Source of the DNA: Pocillopora verrucosa
Lineage: Eukaryota; Cnidaria; Anthozoa; Scleractinia; Pocilloporidae
NCBI RefSeq assembly: GCF_036669915.1
Contig: NC_089321.1
Span: 7,420,163 to 7,484,162 of the forward strand
Direction of reading: 5' to 3'
Length of the DNA: 64,000 nucleotides
Under the pieces are notes generated by a model. The model made no database searches and had not been told where the DNA came from. It was given only the letters and a program-made list of their open reading frames with translations. This document shows positions 37,735 through 49,687 of the stretch, piece after piece. Positions within the stretch are counted from its first letter, which is position 1. Each line of letters begins with the position of its first letter. Both the position numbers and the translations under genes were made by a program.

Positions 37735-39045
37735 ATGGCGTCCGCGAGTGAGATACCGAGCTTTGAGAAATGCCAGCTCAAAGCAACGACCGTACGGGAA
37801 AGGAATGAACTGATGTTTAATAATGAGATACTCAGTGATGTGCACTTCATGGTGGGTAAAGATAAAGTCCGAATTCCTGGTCATAAATACGTTTTAGCCA
37901 TCAGTAGCCCAGTGTTTTTTGCTATGTTTTACGGTCGAATGGCTGAACAGGGATCAGACGTGGCCGTTAGTGACTCCGAGGTTGAATGTTTTATGGAACT
38001 TCTGCGCTTCATTTATACAGACGAAGCAATTTTGACGCTGGACAATGCCCTTGGAGTTCTTTATTTAGCAGAGAAGTACATGTTGCCGGTGTTAGCAGCC
38101 AAGTGTATCAATTATGTCGAAGCGAGTTTAAATCCCGAGAATGTTCTAACGGTTCTGAGCCATGCAAGGTATTTAGGAAAAGAAGAACTGCAGAAGAGGT
38201 GCTGGGAGGTGATAGACACATACACGACTCAAGTTCTAGAATCAGAGGCATTCCTAGAGCTTGAAATAGAAACACTGTCGCTTCTGGTACAACGAAACAC
38301 AATATCGGTTAAAGAGATTCAAATGTTTAAAGCTATAAATTCTTGGTCAGAGAATGAATGTCGTCGCCAAGGCATTAAACCGATTTCTGACAACAAGAGA
38401 GCAGTGTCTTCGCAAGCCATGAAATTTATAAGATTTCCTCTGATGACGCCCTTAGAATTTGCTGACGAAGTTGCCAGATCTGGAATGCTTTCCTATGAAG
38501 AAACAACCAACATATTTTTATACTTCTTTTCCACCCGCGAAACCGAACTTCAATTCTCTAAAATTCCTCGAAAACCTAGGGAAACTTTGTTGAAGAAGAC
38601 TTTAAGATGCTCTAGATTTAAGAGCTGTTGCGGAAATGACTGGTTCTGTGACACAAGAAAATGCGACGCTTTAAAATTCATGGTGAACCGATCGGTTCAC
38701 ATCAAAGGGATAGCAGTTTACGGCGCAAGCAAACTTGAAGGTGATTATACTGCCAGCGTGCAACTCCTGAAACAGACCAAAGTCCTCGCTGACGGTGAAC
38801 GTATATTTTCTTCTGGTACAAGCGCTTTGTTACACGACGTTCTGTTCGATAGACCCTATTTAGTCGACAAGAATGAAGTGTACACAATAAACTTGATGTT
38901 ACAAGGACCATGTTCTCAAAGTGGAAGAGACGGATTTTCCTCTGTTGAAACAGAGGGCGTGACGTTTACCTTTATTGAATACACTAGCCCCAATGGTACA
39001 TCAGCATCTGCTGGGCAAATCCCTGAAATTATCTTTCAGCTTTAA
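37735..39045 (+). CDS. BTB-BACK-PHR protein, BTBD6/BTBD3-like, single exon
   Basis: A 436-aa intronless gene. Residues about 27-125 form a BTB/POZ domain (LSDVHFMVG, HKYVLAISSPVFFAMF, FIYTD); residues about 135-240 form a BACK domain; residues about 290-436 form a PHR domain ending in IPEIIFQL. Vertebrate BTBD1/2/3/6 have this order and act as Cullin-3 substrate adaptors; substrates here are unknown. The length is somewhat below the human forms because the N-terminal tail is short. The ATG sits in AAAGATGG, a good start context. The absence of introns amid intron-rich genes suggests a retrocopy or an intronless lineage-specific expansion. An AATAAA follows at 39108, so it may be expressed. 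Confidence 0.9.
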   Translation: MASASEIPSFEKCQLKATTVRERNELMFNNEILSDVHFMVGKDKVRIPGHKYVLAISSPVFFAMFYGRMAEQGSDVAVSDSEVECFMELLRFIYTDEAILTLDNALGVLYLAEKYMLPVLAAKCINYVEASLNPENVLTVLSHARYLGKEELQKRCWEVIDTYTTQVLESEAFLELEIETLSLLVQRNTISVKEIQMFKAINSWSENECRRQGIKPISDNKRAVSSQAMKFIRFPLMTPLEFADEVARSGMLSYEETTNIFLYFFSTRETELQFSKIPRKPRETLLKKTLRCSRFKSCCGNDWFCDTRKCDALKFMVNRSVHIKGIAVYGASKLEGDYTASVQLLKQTKVLADGERIFSSGTSALLHDVLFDRPYLVDKNEVYTINLMLQGPCSQSGRDGFSSVETEGVTFTFIEYTSPNGTSASAGQIPEIIFQL

Positions 39046-39107
39046 GAAGAAGACAGCAAAAATTTATTCCTTAAGCACTGCATGCCTCATTAAGTTTAGT
39101 CACTTAT

Positions 39108-39113
39108 AATAAA
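39108..39113 (+). terminator. polyadenylation signal of the BTB gene
   Basis: AATAAA lies 63 bp after the stop codon at 39045, in AT-rich sequence, at a suitable distance for a short 3' UTR. Confidence 0.55.
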
Positions 39114-39738
39114 CTATGCATGATAATGATTCATCCTTTCAAAACTATACCTTTAGGGAGAGCTTTGTTTGATAAGAATATCCATTGTTTTTACTTCTAA
39201 GTACAAAAACAATTTCTAAAATACCCTATTTGGTTTTATGATCAATTGCCTCAATTCAATAACATTGAAATTTCATTGAATTCTTTCAAACATTTAAGAG
39301 CAAGAACGTTAAAATTTAGTATGTAATTTTGATATTGATGGCTGCAAATCATGTCTCAAGTATTTGTTCCCAATGTTTATTGGATATTTTGTTTAAAATG
39401 TGTCTCATTTTAAAAGATTTTTTATTCATGTGTATTCTATCATGCAAGTTGTATTGTCATGACAAAGATAAGCCTAGAAAGAAACGTTGGAAACATCATT
39501 TTGCTGCATTTTGATCGCAAATATTTATCAGTTGAATCATTTTGTATAATAACGAATATTATTCCACCAGACTTTAAATGGAGATTTTATAAATTTCTGC
39601 ATTGGCTGTGATTAATTTTGTTAAAACTGAAATCAACATACAGTAGAGACATAATTTTTTAATTAGGCTATTCCCAGACTTAAAAACAATTGCAATATTG
39701 CATATTCAATTTGACTTTGTCAAGTAACTTGTAAAAAA

Positions 39739-39835
39739 TTTGATCATACTGGGTCTCTACATGTATAACAGTTCAGCGATCAGTGATAAATGCTGTGAAT
39801 ACCAGTCAGCTCCAAGGGAAAAAAAAGGAAAATGA
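39739..39835 (+). repeat. direct repeat, copy 1 of 2
   Basis: About 95 bp starting TTTGATCATACTGGG and holding ATAAATGCTGTGAATACCAG and CAGCTCCAAGGGAAAAAAAA. It recurs at 41530-41625 inside DUS3L in the same orientation with few differences. The A-rich 3' end suggests a retroposed unit. Confidence 0.8.
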
Positions 39836-39906
39836 TGAAATAGTTAACAATGTAAATAAAAGAAAAATTAAAAGGTAAAGGAAAGACTGGTCTTTTATAA
39901 TAATAT

Positions 39907-39915
39907 GGCGGGAAA
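39907..39915 (+). promoter_or_regulatory. E2F-like site in the DUS3L promoter
   Basis: GGCGGGAAA, 138 bp upstream of the DUS3L start. It matches the E2F core; whether it is used is unknown. Confidence 0.3.
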
Positions 39916-40052
39916 TTAGAACTCGGCAAGCGCGCAGGAGTATTTTTTTCTACCAATTAGAGATTGAAACAACTGTGACGTTTAAGTTTAGTTTCCTGGA
40001 ATATTTCGCGAGAGCCTGAGTTCTATATGGAAACCAACTGCAGGCCCTGGGA

Positions 40053-43000
40053 ATGAATTGTTTCAATATGGCGGACGATGTAGGGAAAGGATTTTCTCCT
40101 TCAGAAACGACTAATGGTGGTGATAATTCTCAATCTGACACATTGGTAGAGACAAGATTAGATCTAGAATCTGTATCGTTGGTTCCTGGTGTCAAACTCC
40201 GGCCTGGGGTAGCACCTATCAAGACTCAGTAAGTGTGTTCAAACGTTTTGAATTGCACGTGGCTGCTACAGAAATGGAGCTTGCGTGAAGGTTACACTGT
40301 ACGCTGTACGCTGTACGCTGTCCATCTATTCCACAAGTTAATTGGTATTTGTGTTTTTTGCTTGCTTTGGTTTGTTTCGTTCTGTGGTAAGCCTTCTCCT
40401 TGAAGTAACCATCAGTGTGACCCACAATCTCAGACTGTGTTTAGTCGGAGTTACGCAAGACTTTCTGTATAACCTAACCGTTTTATCTGAATCATTCTTA
40501 GTCTTAACGATAAACTGACAAAATGATATGGCTTCACCGACAACCTGGCCACCTACTATTCCTTATTTTCTTTTTAATTTCAAACCTATTGCCTGCCTTG
40601 CCCCTCAGTTTTTCTTCTTTTCCTCTCAATTTTTCAAACAGGTATTTAAAGAAGGTTTCAAAAAGTGCTGCAAATAAAGTGAGTTCAGATGAAAGTAAAG
40701 CATCATGCAATGAAGCTGAGAAAAAGAGACCTGTTTGTGAAGATGAGAGTGATAACAACAAAGCAGGAGAACCTTCTAAAAAGAAGAAAAAACGTGGAAT
40801 GAACAAAGCCAGACCTCGGGCAGCAAAACTTGACTTTAGCCAGCAGTTGTGCACAAGTGTAGTCAAGGGAGAGTTGTGTGCATATGGTGAGAATTGTAGA
40901 TATCTGCATGACATTGAAAAGTATGTGACAGATCATAAGCTGCCTGATATTGGAGAAACCTGTGTGAACTTTGAGAAATATGGAAAATGTATATATGGAA
41001 TAACATGTAGGTATGGGAAGAAACATATTTCCCAGAATTATGAAAACATTGTAAATGAGGCATTGTACAAAGAGACTGCCCCTTCAATGACAAGGACTGT
41101 TTTAAGCAAAGAGCTCACATTTTCATTGAGGAAAAAACAGTATGAGTTTCCCAAAGCAGACATATTCCTGGCACAGCTTGCAAAAGTGAAAGCCGAAGGT
41201 AAAGAATACAGTGAACTTGGAAGTTTGCAAAGACCATGTCCCAAAAGTGCAGGAGCCATCACAGACGAAGATGTCATCAAACTTAGACCACAAGAAAAGA
41301 AAAAGGCATGTACGGTAACTATTCATTCAATAGGACACATGCTTTGAATATAAGCTGTCACTGAATAACTGTTGGTGGTCCTGTTTTTTCCTCCTTTCAG
41401 ATCAATTTTGCAGACAAGCTGTATTTGGCACCACTAACAACTGTAAGTTATAATTTCCAACCACTTTATTGTGTGAAGCTGATGGGACTGTATTGGTGTT
41501 TAATTTTTCAGTGACACATTGTTAACTATTTGATCATAATGGGTGTATACATGTATAACAGTTCAGCAATCAGTGATAAATGCTGTGAATACCAGTCAGC
41601 TCCAAGGGAAAAAAAAAGGAAAATTTTTTCCTGTTTTGACCAGACCCTGGTTAGAATAAACTCTGAGTAGTCTTACTATTTTTTCTCTTACTAGAGTTTT
41701 ACCCACATTCTCAGGGCAGACTCTGGATGAAGGATAATTTCCAGAGTTCCAACATTTTTAAACCAAAGAGAAGCTCAAACTTTTTAGATTAAAGATTTTT
41801 CTTAGAATCCTGCTTTGAAATTTTTGTAAGTTTCCTATTTAGAGAAATATTCAAACCATTGGCTGAATGAAAAGCAATGTTGATAATTAACGTTGGTTGA
41901 TTTAACTTAATTGTTCCTTGTCAAATTTTGAGGCCTTCTTGTAAGTTACTTTTTTGTACTGTCGTTTCTGACCCTTGCTTTCACAAAAAATCTATTATTA
42001 GGACTCTTTGTCCCACACTCTTGATGATACAAAAAACATCTTTCTTTAAATCTATTATGCATGGACTCTGTGCACCTTTTTTTTTCAAACAAATAGAGGC
42101 TTGATTTGCAATTCATGTCAGCCCTATTTTACTTGTACTTTGTAGTTAATAGCTCCAGCCAAGAAGATAACTCGATAAGACATCTACCTTTATGTCTTAC
42201 CTGTATTTAATAACACTGCACTTGCTTGCTAGCTCAGTCGGTAGAGCGCTGCACTGGTATCACAGAGGTCATGGGTTCAAATCCCACATGGGCCTGAATT
42301 TTTTTCAGGTCTTATTTCAAGTACTAGTTCAGTAGTGTTCATAGGTGCAAGGATCTTTTATATTTGTTTCTTCACCACAGTACACATATATGATTTTCAT
42401 ATATCCATAATCATTATTTACTGCCCTTGTAGGTTGGTAACCTGCCGTTTCGCAGGGTTTGCAAACAGTTTGGAGCAGATATAACTTGCAGTGAAATGGC
42501 CATGTGTACCAAACTACTTCAGGTCAGTCTCTTTGGCTAATAAAATTATTTTACAATGTTATCTCGATTTGCATTCCTAAAGGATTCTTGATTTTGTTTT
42601 TAGTTATGTTTTAAGTATATTTATAGTGAGAAAAATGAAGAAACTCAAATTGTCCTTGTAGGGCAGTATGTCAGAATGGGCCTTGCTGAAGCGCCATAGC
42701 TCTGAGGACATTTTTGGTGCACAGGTAAGGGACTTATCTTTAGTTTGCAAAGTACTATTATAATTCCTTTTGATTTTTTTTTCCAGTCTGTAGCCTGAAG
42801 TTTACCAAAATCCAAATACAGTTACAATAATTTTACGAAAAAACAATTTGTTTATATGATGATTATAGTGAGTAAATATCACTTGTTATATTTTATATTG
42901 TTTGTCAGAATACTGAATTTTCTGTTATATATGCAGCTATGTGGTTCATTTCCTGACTCGATGGCAAAATGTGCTGAGCTCCTTCAGAATGATGTCCCTG

Positions 43001-46000
43001 TTGACTTTGTGGATATCAATATTGGTTGCCCCATTGACTTAGTATTTAAACAGGTATGATGAATTGAGGGGTGCAAACTTTGTGGCTTTTAAGACATGTT
43101 GGGAATAAATCTTTGTGTTTTTTATGGATGGGATGAAAAGATGATATTTGCCCTTGGTTCTACAGGGAGCTGGAAGTGCTTTGATGGGCCGCATGGGAAA
43201 ATTTGAGCAGATTGTCAGAGGAATGAACTATGTAAGTAGATTAGGAAAGCTTTTTATGAAATAAGCACTGATATGTTTTTCTTTTCTGTCAATAAAAAAA
43301 TGATTTTCGAAGGAAATTCTGGTAGTGTATTGTTAACAAGGAAGTGAATATGTTGCATTTTATTTCACTGTAAGAATAATTGTTATTAAAGATTTACTTA
43401 TTAATATATAAATTTGCACATTGTTGGCACAATTAAAAAGTTCATAATGATTAATATTGGTGGATGTCTTAAAAGGTCAATCAACATCTTATTTTTTAGT
43501 TATGAATGGCAAAACATTATCTTAAGTTATAGACTTTGAAATAAAAGTACTTAGGACTACTTTTATGAGCTTATTAACTTATATAGTGTAGATATCAATT
43601 GGTGTATTTTACTTTTCAATTTCATTTTATATATTTTTTTTTTGTCTCCCTTCAAGGTCATGGATATACCTCTGACTGTGAAAATGAGAACTGGCATCAG
43701 TGATAAGAAAACTTCATGGAATGCACACAAGCTCATTTCCAATCTTAAGACATGGGGCGTTTCACTGGCAACTGTAAGTAAATTGGAAACAAATTGGCTA
43801 AAGACAATCATAATAATTGAGGACAAAGAACATGTAATGGTCTAATCATCATTCAGCATATGCAAACTCATGTTGTGATTAAGAGTTCTGGTTGGTTCAC
43901 ATGTTATGCATTCTTGGTTGGGTAAACTGAGTTTTGAACTCTCAAACTGCTTCTTTCTGCCTCAGGGAAAGGTTTAATGGTTGCATACTGACATCCAGAT
44001 CAAGAGTTCTGGCTGTTTCACTTCTTATGCATTCTTGGCCAAGTAAACTATTTCGTTCTGTCCTAGCAAAATGATAAATAGTTACCAGCAAGCTGTCATG
44101 TAAACCTTAAGTGTAGAGGAGTGGGGAAATAAGTAACCAGATATAAACCATCATCTGAAGAAGTTGCAACACTGCTATTGGCCTAATGCCTGAGAGACAA
44201 AAGATTTGAAATTTGGGTGTAATCTGTGCTTGTCAAACCTGTCAGTCAGGGTGTGTGTCAAATCAAAGTTCCAAGCCTTCCAGGAGGGAGTAAGCTGTTC
44301 TACAGTTCAGCATAACTATAATTAATGATAATTATTGATGATTCTATTTTTTTCAAATGGAATTGTAATTTGCTGTTAATAGTGTGCTGTGACTGGTTGA
44401 TATTTATGTTGCTGCTGTGCTCTAGGCTTGAGAAAAACCTTTTCTTTTTTTCTTTTTCTGAAGCTCCATGGACGCTCAAGGGAACAACGATACACAAGAC
44501 TAGCTGACTGGGAGTACATTAGTGAGTGTGCTAAGGCTGCTGCACCAATGCCTCTCTTTGGTAAGATAATTTTACTTTATTACTTTTTCTCTATCTTTTG
44601 AAACAGTTTCAATGTAGGATTTAACTTTTGATATTCAATATTCCGCAAGGTGAAATTATCCTGAGAAACCTTTCGTACATGCATTTAGGAGTGTTAAGAG
44701 TGATAAACATATAATTTCTCCTCAAACTATCACCCCTGGATCAAGCATGAAGGTCATGAGAATGAGGGAGATGATCACCAAGTAAAGAAGCTCGTGATTG
44801 TCAAACAAATTCTCCTTGTCAGCACCTTAGGAAATGTATAGAGAACAGTATGGAGAATATGCATACTGATGTTAGGGTGTAAAGGGTTAAACAAATTAAC
44901 TGCAGCATTCATAGCTTTCATCTAGAATTTTTTTTTTTATAATGTACAAGATTTTAAAGTAAGTTACTGATTGTTCTGTTATTTTCAGGAAATGGAGACA
45001 TCCTTTCCTATGAAGATGCTGTTTTACGAAGAGAGCAAACTGGAGTATCTGGTTTGATGATTGCAAGGTACAATGCCTATTAGTTCCTTGGATTTGTAAT
45101 ATTAAGGAAATTCATATTAATAATAGTATTACTTAGCTTTTTTTATTACTTGATGCAGTGTAATATTTTGTGATGTTTGGTTCAAATGGTTGCATAGTTT
45201 TACATACAAGTGAATGTTTTCATGAATTTGTATGGTGATTGATTTGAAAACAATGAAATTCTTACGAGATACTTTGGAATTACCTACAGGAGGGTATTAT
45301 TTTTAGTATTATTTTGTGTTTAAGTATAAAACGATTTTATTCACCATCATAGAGATGACTATCATCAGATAGTTATTAATCCAAGTAAACATTACTAGAT
45401 ATAGAAGTGTAAGATTCTTACAGTATTTAACCCTTCAAATCTAATGCATGACCAAGAGAGAATTTCTCCTTACAATATCAATACAATATCAAGTAGTCAA
45501 GTGATGAGAATTTAAAAAAATCAATTAGAGGATGACTAGTTGATCCAATACCAAATTCTCATAACTAACACCATAAGAATTGTATGACAGACATTGAGGA
45601 GAATTACTAAAAGATCATGGAAGTGAAAAGGGTGAAATGATGTAATATTATTAATAATAGATGGCAAGGAGACCCTTTGAATCCACAAGGCTTATAGTTT
45701 CAACTTTGTTTTCAGAGGGGCTCTGATTAAACCATGGATATTTACAGAGATAAAAGAAAACAGGTAGGAACTTTCTCGTTAATCAGAGTGGATGTTTATA
45801 GTTGATGCTTTTATAAAATGAAAAATTACAGTTAATTTTCTTTCATAATGGCAACCATGTCTTGCAAAGATTGCATGTCTTGAAAATTTCCAGGAGTACA
45901 ATCTATGTATAGCTGGTGGAGTTTGAAATTTTGATAGCTGTTTAGTATGGTGCTATTGTAGAGTATGCATTTTTCTTATGAACGGTGATTTATTTTTTTT

Positions 46001-48176
46001 CAGACACTGGGACATATCATCCAATGAACGTTTTGACATGCTGCGGGATTTTGCCAATTTTGGCTTGGAGCACTGGGGATCTGATACAATGGTATGTTTT
46101 CCTTAAATTAATTCCAGACATGTATGTTGTTAGTTGTTTTTTACATTCAGGTAAATAATGTGAATATTTGGTCACAACTGGCTACACACTCAGCAACATG
46201 TGTAGATGAGGATATTTTGTTATTATTTCCTGTAGGGAGTTGAAAACACAAGGCGGTTTCTTCTTGAGTGGCTTTCATTTCAATGTCGGTAAGTCTGCGC
46301 AGATAGTAAATAAATATGCTTACAGCCTAGAAAGTTCAACAAAAAGTTCAAACAGGAATTGACTGCATTTCAAATAATATACAGATTACTCAAAAAGTGT
46401 AGCATTCCTCCTAACTTGATAATTTTCTTAGGTATATTCCTACAGGTCTGCTTGAACGGCTCCCACAGCGAATCAATGAAAAACCTCCACCATACTTTGG
46501 TCGAAATGATCTGGAAACTTTGTTGTCAAGTGGAAACTCTGCTGATTGGGTTAAAATAAGGTAAAGTAGTACATGCAGAACTGTCTGACCTCTTCAATTT
46601 ATTCTGGTAATTCCATTGTTTGTATGTTGTGGCAGGTATATATGTTGTTTATAAATAAATGCTTCACCTGTTTACCATTAATTTAATGTGAGGTACAGTA
46701 GCCCAACAGTTGGTCTGCTGGACTCTTGGTCAAGAGGTCTGGGTGGGAAACCTGGTGGGGTTTTCATGATGAGTCTTGGGGAAAGACTCTTTACTCCTAC
46801 CATGCCTCAGTCTCTCCAGCCAGGGGTGCAAAGGGATAGTACAGTCGAACCTTGATCGTCTGGACTCATTGGGACTTGACAAAATAGTCCAGATAATTGA
46901 GAGTCCAGATAATCGAGAATATGAATATTAATGAGGAACAACAACTGATTAAATTACAAAAGTGACATTTAATTGTGGAACAAAACACAAATGGACTAGA
47001 TGATCGTGAATAAACATTCATGACACTGTGTAGCTTGTTTATCTCACATATATACCATGCCAAACAAGCCAATTGCATGTGAAATCTCTCTTAGCAAGAA
47101 AGTAACTTTTAGCCCATCAGAACTCATTCAAATGTTCTTCATTAGTCACAATGCATGCAAGCGTTACTTTTGCTTTTTGAAAGCCAAACAAACTTGCATT
47201 TACTTCACTTTTCAATGCTCTAGTTTTAAAGAATATGGCTACAGATCTTGATCATGACTAATAAATTTTCATGACAAAACTGGCTTTGGAGAAAAAGTCT
47301 GGATAATCAAGAAATCCGGATAATCGAGATCCAGATAATTGAGGTTTGACTGTACTGCATGAACTGCATTTTTTATAACTCTTTGATCCCTGAGAATAAA
47401 CCCGCATCTAATTTCTCTTGACAACATTGCCCCTGAATTACACATTAAGGTCACAAGAATAAAGGAAATGATTACAAATGAAAGAAGCTCTCGGCTGGGA
47501 AACAAATTCTACTTGTCTGGACCTTAGGAATTGCAAAGAGAACATTATAGAGAATATGCACGCAGATGTTAGGATGTAAATGGCTTATTTTAGTTATAAT
47601 AAGCAAAACCAGCTAAAAGCTGAACTCTAATTGCTTAAATTATTTTTTGTGGGCCTTCTCGTCATTTGAATTTCACAATAAAAAGTTTGTGGTTCACTAG
47701 ACTGTGTAATTTTGCTGGAAAAGGATACAGAATGCATGATCATCATCACATAATTTTGAAAATAACTTTTAAGATCACAAAAAGCAGTGATATAAAGTTC
47801 TTGTAAAGCAATACGTTTTGAAAGACCATCAATGTTAAACTCTGATAAAGAAAGAGAAAGATTGAAATATTATTTAACAAGGATGACTGCATAGGGTAAT
47901 ATACACTGACATGTAGCTTTCTGGGCTGTTTTTGGAGTTGATGCCAATGGTTTTGCTGTTTTCTTCAAATTAAAGAAATGTTAAAATTTTTTTACTACAA
48001 ATTTTGGAAAGTGATCTGCTAATGTCTGATGAATTATCAGTGCAAAATGATAAGAATCTGATAATTTTTTTCTTTGCATTTTTCTTTCCAGTGAGATGCT
48101 CTTAGGTCCTGTCCCTTCTGGATTCTGCTTCATACCCAAGCACAAGTCAAACTCCTACACTGAAACCGAAGGATAG
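40053..48176 (+). CDS. DUS3L: tRNA-dihydrouridine synthase 3-like
   Basis: Fifteen exons join in phase to 640 aa: 40053-40228, 40642-41314, 41401-41442, 42433-42522, 42662-42724, 42937-43053, 43166-43231, 43657-43773, 44464-44560, 44989-45067, 45716-45763, 46004-46091, 46236-46288, 46432-46560, 48092-48176. The enzyme reduces uridine to dihydrouridine in tRNA (position 47 in yeast Dus3), using FMN. Two CCCH zinc fingers (about residues 108-172; the first is C-x8-C-x5-C-x3-H) precede the TIM barrel. The barrel opens with LYLAPLTT; the catalytic Cys is in NIGCP, followed by GSALMGR. VKMRTG and [10 protein letters not shown] bind substrate and FMN in the family. Length equals the human protein closely. 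The in-frame ATG at 40068 (MADDVGKG) is an equally good start. Introns are rich in short transposons. Confidence 0.95.
40294..40321 (+). repeat. microsatellite (CTGTACG)4 in DUS3L intron 1
   Basis: Four tandem copies of CTGTACG, the last incomplete. Directly visible. Confidence 0.8.
41530..41625 (+). repeat. direct repeat, copy 2 of 2
   Basis: Matches 39739-39835 over about 95 bp in the same orientation, 1.8 kb apart, in DUS3L intron 3. The copy ends in a run of A. Confidence 0.8.
42222..42350 (+). mobile_element. tRNA-derived SINE
   Basis: A clear box A, TAGCTCAGTCGGTAGAGC, and box B, GGTTCAAATCC, stand at tRNA spacing. The 5' acceptor strand does not pair with GGGCC at the 3' side, and the anticodon stem has mismatches. 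CCTGAATTTTTTTCAGG follows, a hairpin tail shared with other SINE heads. It lies in a DUS3L intron, in sense orientation. Confidence 0.75.
44690..44890 (+). repeat. MITE family B (ends TGTAAAGGGTTAA)
   Basis: About 200 bp with blocks GGTCATGAGAATGAGGGAGA, AGAAGCTCGTGATTG, CACCTTAGGAAATGTATAGA and GTTAGGGTGTAAAGGGTTAA. Copies of the same family lie at 47378-47582, 52588-52800, 54691-54902 and, inverted, 52868-53077. All sit in introns of DUS3L or CATIP. Confidence 0.75.
45427..45637 (+). repeat. MITE, AACCCTTTCACTCCC family, degraded
   Basis: Starts TTAACCCTTC and ends GTGAAAAGGGTGAAA. The inner sequence resembles the reverse complement of 15772-15982 (CCAATACCAAATTCTCATAA). DUS3L intron. Confidence 0.65.
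46693..46770 (+). mobile_element. degenerate tRNA-derived SINE fragment
   Basis: GTAGCCCAACAGTTGGTCTG followed by GGTCAAGAGGTCTGGGTGGG resembles a decayed tRNA head. It is cut short 70 bp before the Tigger-like element. Confidence 0.4.
46842..47352. mobile_element. 511-bp Tigger/pogo-like non-autonomous element
   Basis: The ends CAGTCGAACCTTGATCGTCT and, inverted, CAGTCAAACCTCAATTATCT make terminal inverted repeats flanked by TA on both sides (46840-46841 and 47353-47354), as expected for a TA target-site duplication of pogo/Tigger elements. Inner ends repeat CCAGATAATCGAG-like motifs. No transposase frame. DUS3L intron 14. Confidence 0.8.
47378..47582 (+). repeat. MITE family B copy
   Basis: Begins CTTTGATCCCTGAGAATAAA and ends GATGTTAGGATGTAAATGG, with AAGGTCACAAGAATAAAGGA and GAAAGAAGCTCTCGGCTG inside. 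Same family as 44690-44890. DUS3L intron 14. Confidence 0.75.
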
Positions 48177-48879
48177 AATAATAGAACTTTTACTTTCTCA
48201 ATGAAAATCAGCTACAGTAATTGTAGGTTTAAAGATAGTATCCACAAATATTTGAGGGGTGCTTATCATCTTCTTTGTCATGCATTATAACTGCCTGGGG
48301 CGCCAGGATTAAAGATCATATCAAAATGTAGATATCTGGTTAAAATGTTCAGCTTTTTCATAAATATTTTTGAAGATCTGGTAGGCATTGATTTTCTTTT
48401 ATTGTTTTCTTGGAGGAAAAGTTAATGAATGGACTGAAATGTAGTCAATGGTAAAAAAAAATGAAGTGAACACATGGTGTATGGATGTCATCTTCAAAAC
48501 AGTCCATTATGGTGCTTCCAAATCTTAAATATAATGTATAATGTCTATGATTGGTGGAGTGGAAAAAATGATGAAAGAGCCAAAAACCTGATAAACCCTG
48601 GACCCATTCCAATCAAACAGAAACCAAAATTTTGAAGACTTACAAAAATATCCAGACCAAACAGTGATTTATTAATGTTCTCAGCAGCTGTTCGGATCGT
48701 TTGTAATGTGGTTGCTTTCTAAAACTGTGAGTAATGGTTCATTTTTCTCCAAAATTGTCAAAATTATGTGTGGTGTATTTTATGAGGCCATTACTGGTCA
48801 AGGAAATGATTGTAGTGTTGTACTAGCTTGAATTGTCACAGAAAGTTCCTCCATGACTCAGCGAGTTTTGTACAAGAGC

Positions 48880-48885
48880 AATAAA
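48880..48885 (+). terminator. candidate polyadenylation signal of DUS3L
   Basis: AATAAA about 700 bp after the stop at 48176. The sequence between looks like 3' UTR, with no open frame. Low certainty. Confidence 0.3.
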
Positions 48886-49512
48886 ACTCGGTCTACGCGC
48901 AATAATGGGGTATTGAGTGACTAAGACAATAAAAATGATTAATTGAAATAACTGTGAAAATTTGGAACTGCTTTTTTAATTCATATTTGAATTGTTGAGC
49001 CATATTGTGTGCCAAATTCTTTCCTCTTGATAGAATCTGAATTTTATGGCTTTTGCATGTTTGATATTCGTGGGCAAAATGGCACCAATCCACTGTACCA
49101 ACCCCCTCGATACTAATGTGTCAAATAACTAAGCAATGGATTAGTTTGCATCAGTTATTTTTGCATAAAGGGAGGAAACTTGTCAATTACTTTGAAAGAT
49201 GTAGCCCAAGGCCTCTTCACGATCTGGTGACAATTCGCGTTTTTAATTTCCTTTACAACGTCGCACAACGCGGAAGTTACATAAGATCTTGGAAAATGAA
49301 AGTGTGATATCTCGTCCATTCAATCACAACATATAATATTTTTTCAATAGCCCCATTCCGTAAAAAATTAAAAATATCTACCTTTTTTTGCCATGCCATT
49401 CGATTGTAATGGCTAATAGATGACTCTTTCACCAACAAAATCAGAGTCACAGTGACGACTCGAATATGATTGCTTCGCTCATCGGGGCTTCACTCACGTC
49501 TATGACGTAACG

Positions 49513-49526
49513 GTCGCCAAGGTTAC
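49513..49526 (+). promoter_or_regulatory. X-box-like RFX site upstream of CATIP
   Basis: GTCGCCAAGGTTAC is an inverted pair of GTNRCC half-sites with a 2-bp gap, the layout bound by RFX factors at cilium genes. It lies about 160 bp before the CATIP start, beside a CRE-like TGACGTAA at 49503-49510. The site fits the inferred ciliary role of the gene. Confidence 0.55.
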
Positions 49527-49687
49527 AGGGTCTCAATTCCCCGCGCGGGAATTTGTTATTGATATGGAGCCTGTTGGCAATGCTGAGTAACTTGTGATAT
49601 GGACGCTTTTCTTCTCTTCAGTTTCTAAAGATGTTGATCAATAAGTGAAGCAGTGAATTCAGCTGGTTCTTTTGTCACACAAAGGAA

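Noticed and set aside
40523-40641. Coding start for DUS3L at 40523
   Set aside because: This is the intron 1 polypyrimidine tract ahead of the acceptor at 40641; the exon 40053-40228 joins in phase and has better starts.
42222-42294. Functional tRNA gene
   Set aside because: Boxes A and B are good but the acceptor strands do not pair and the anticodon stem has mismatches; the tail is that of a SINE.
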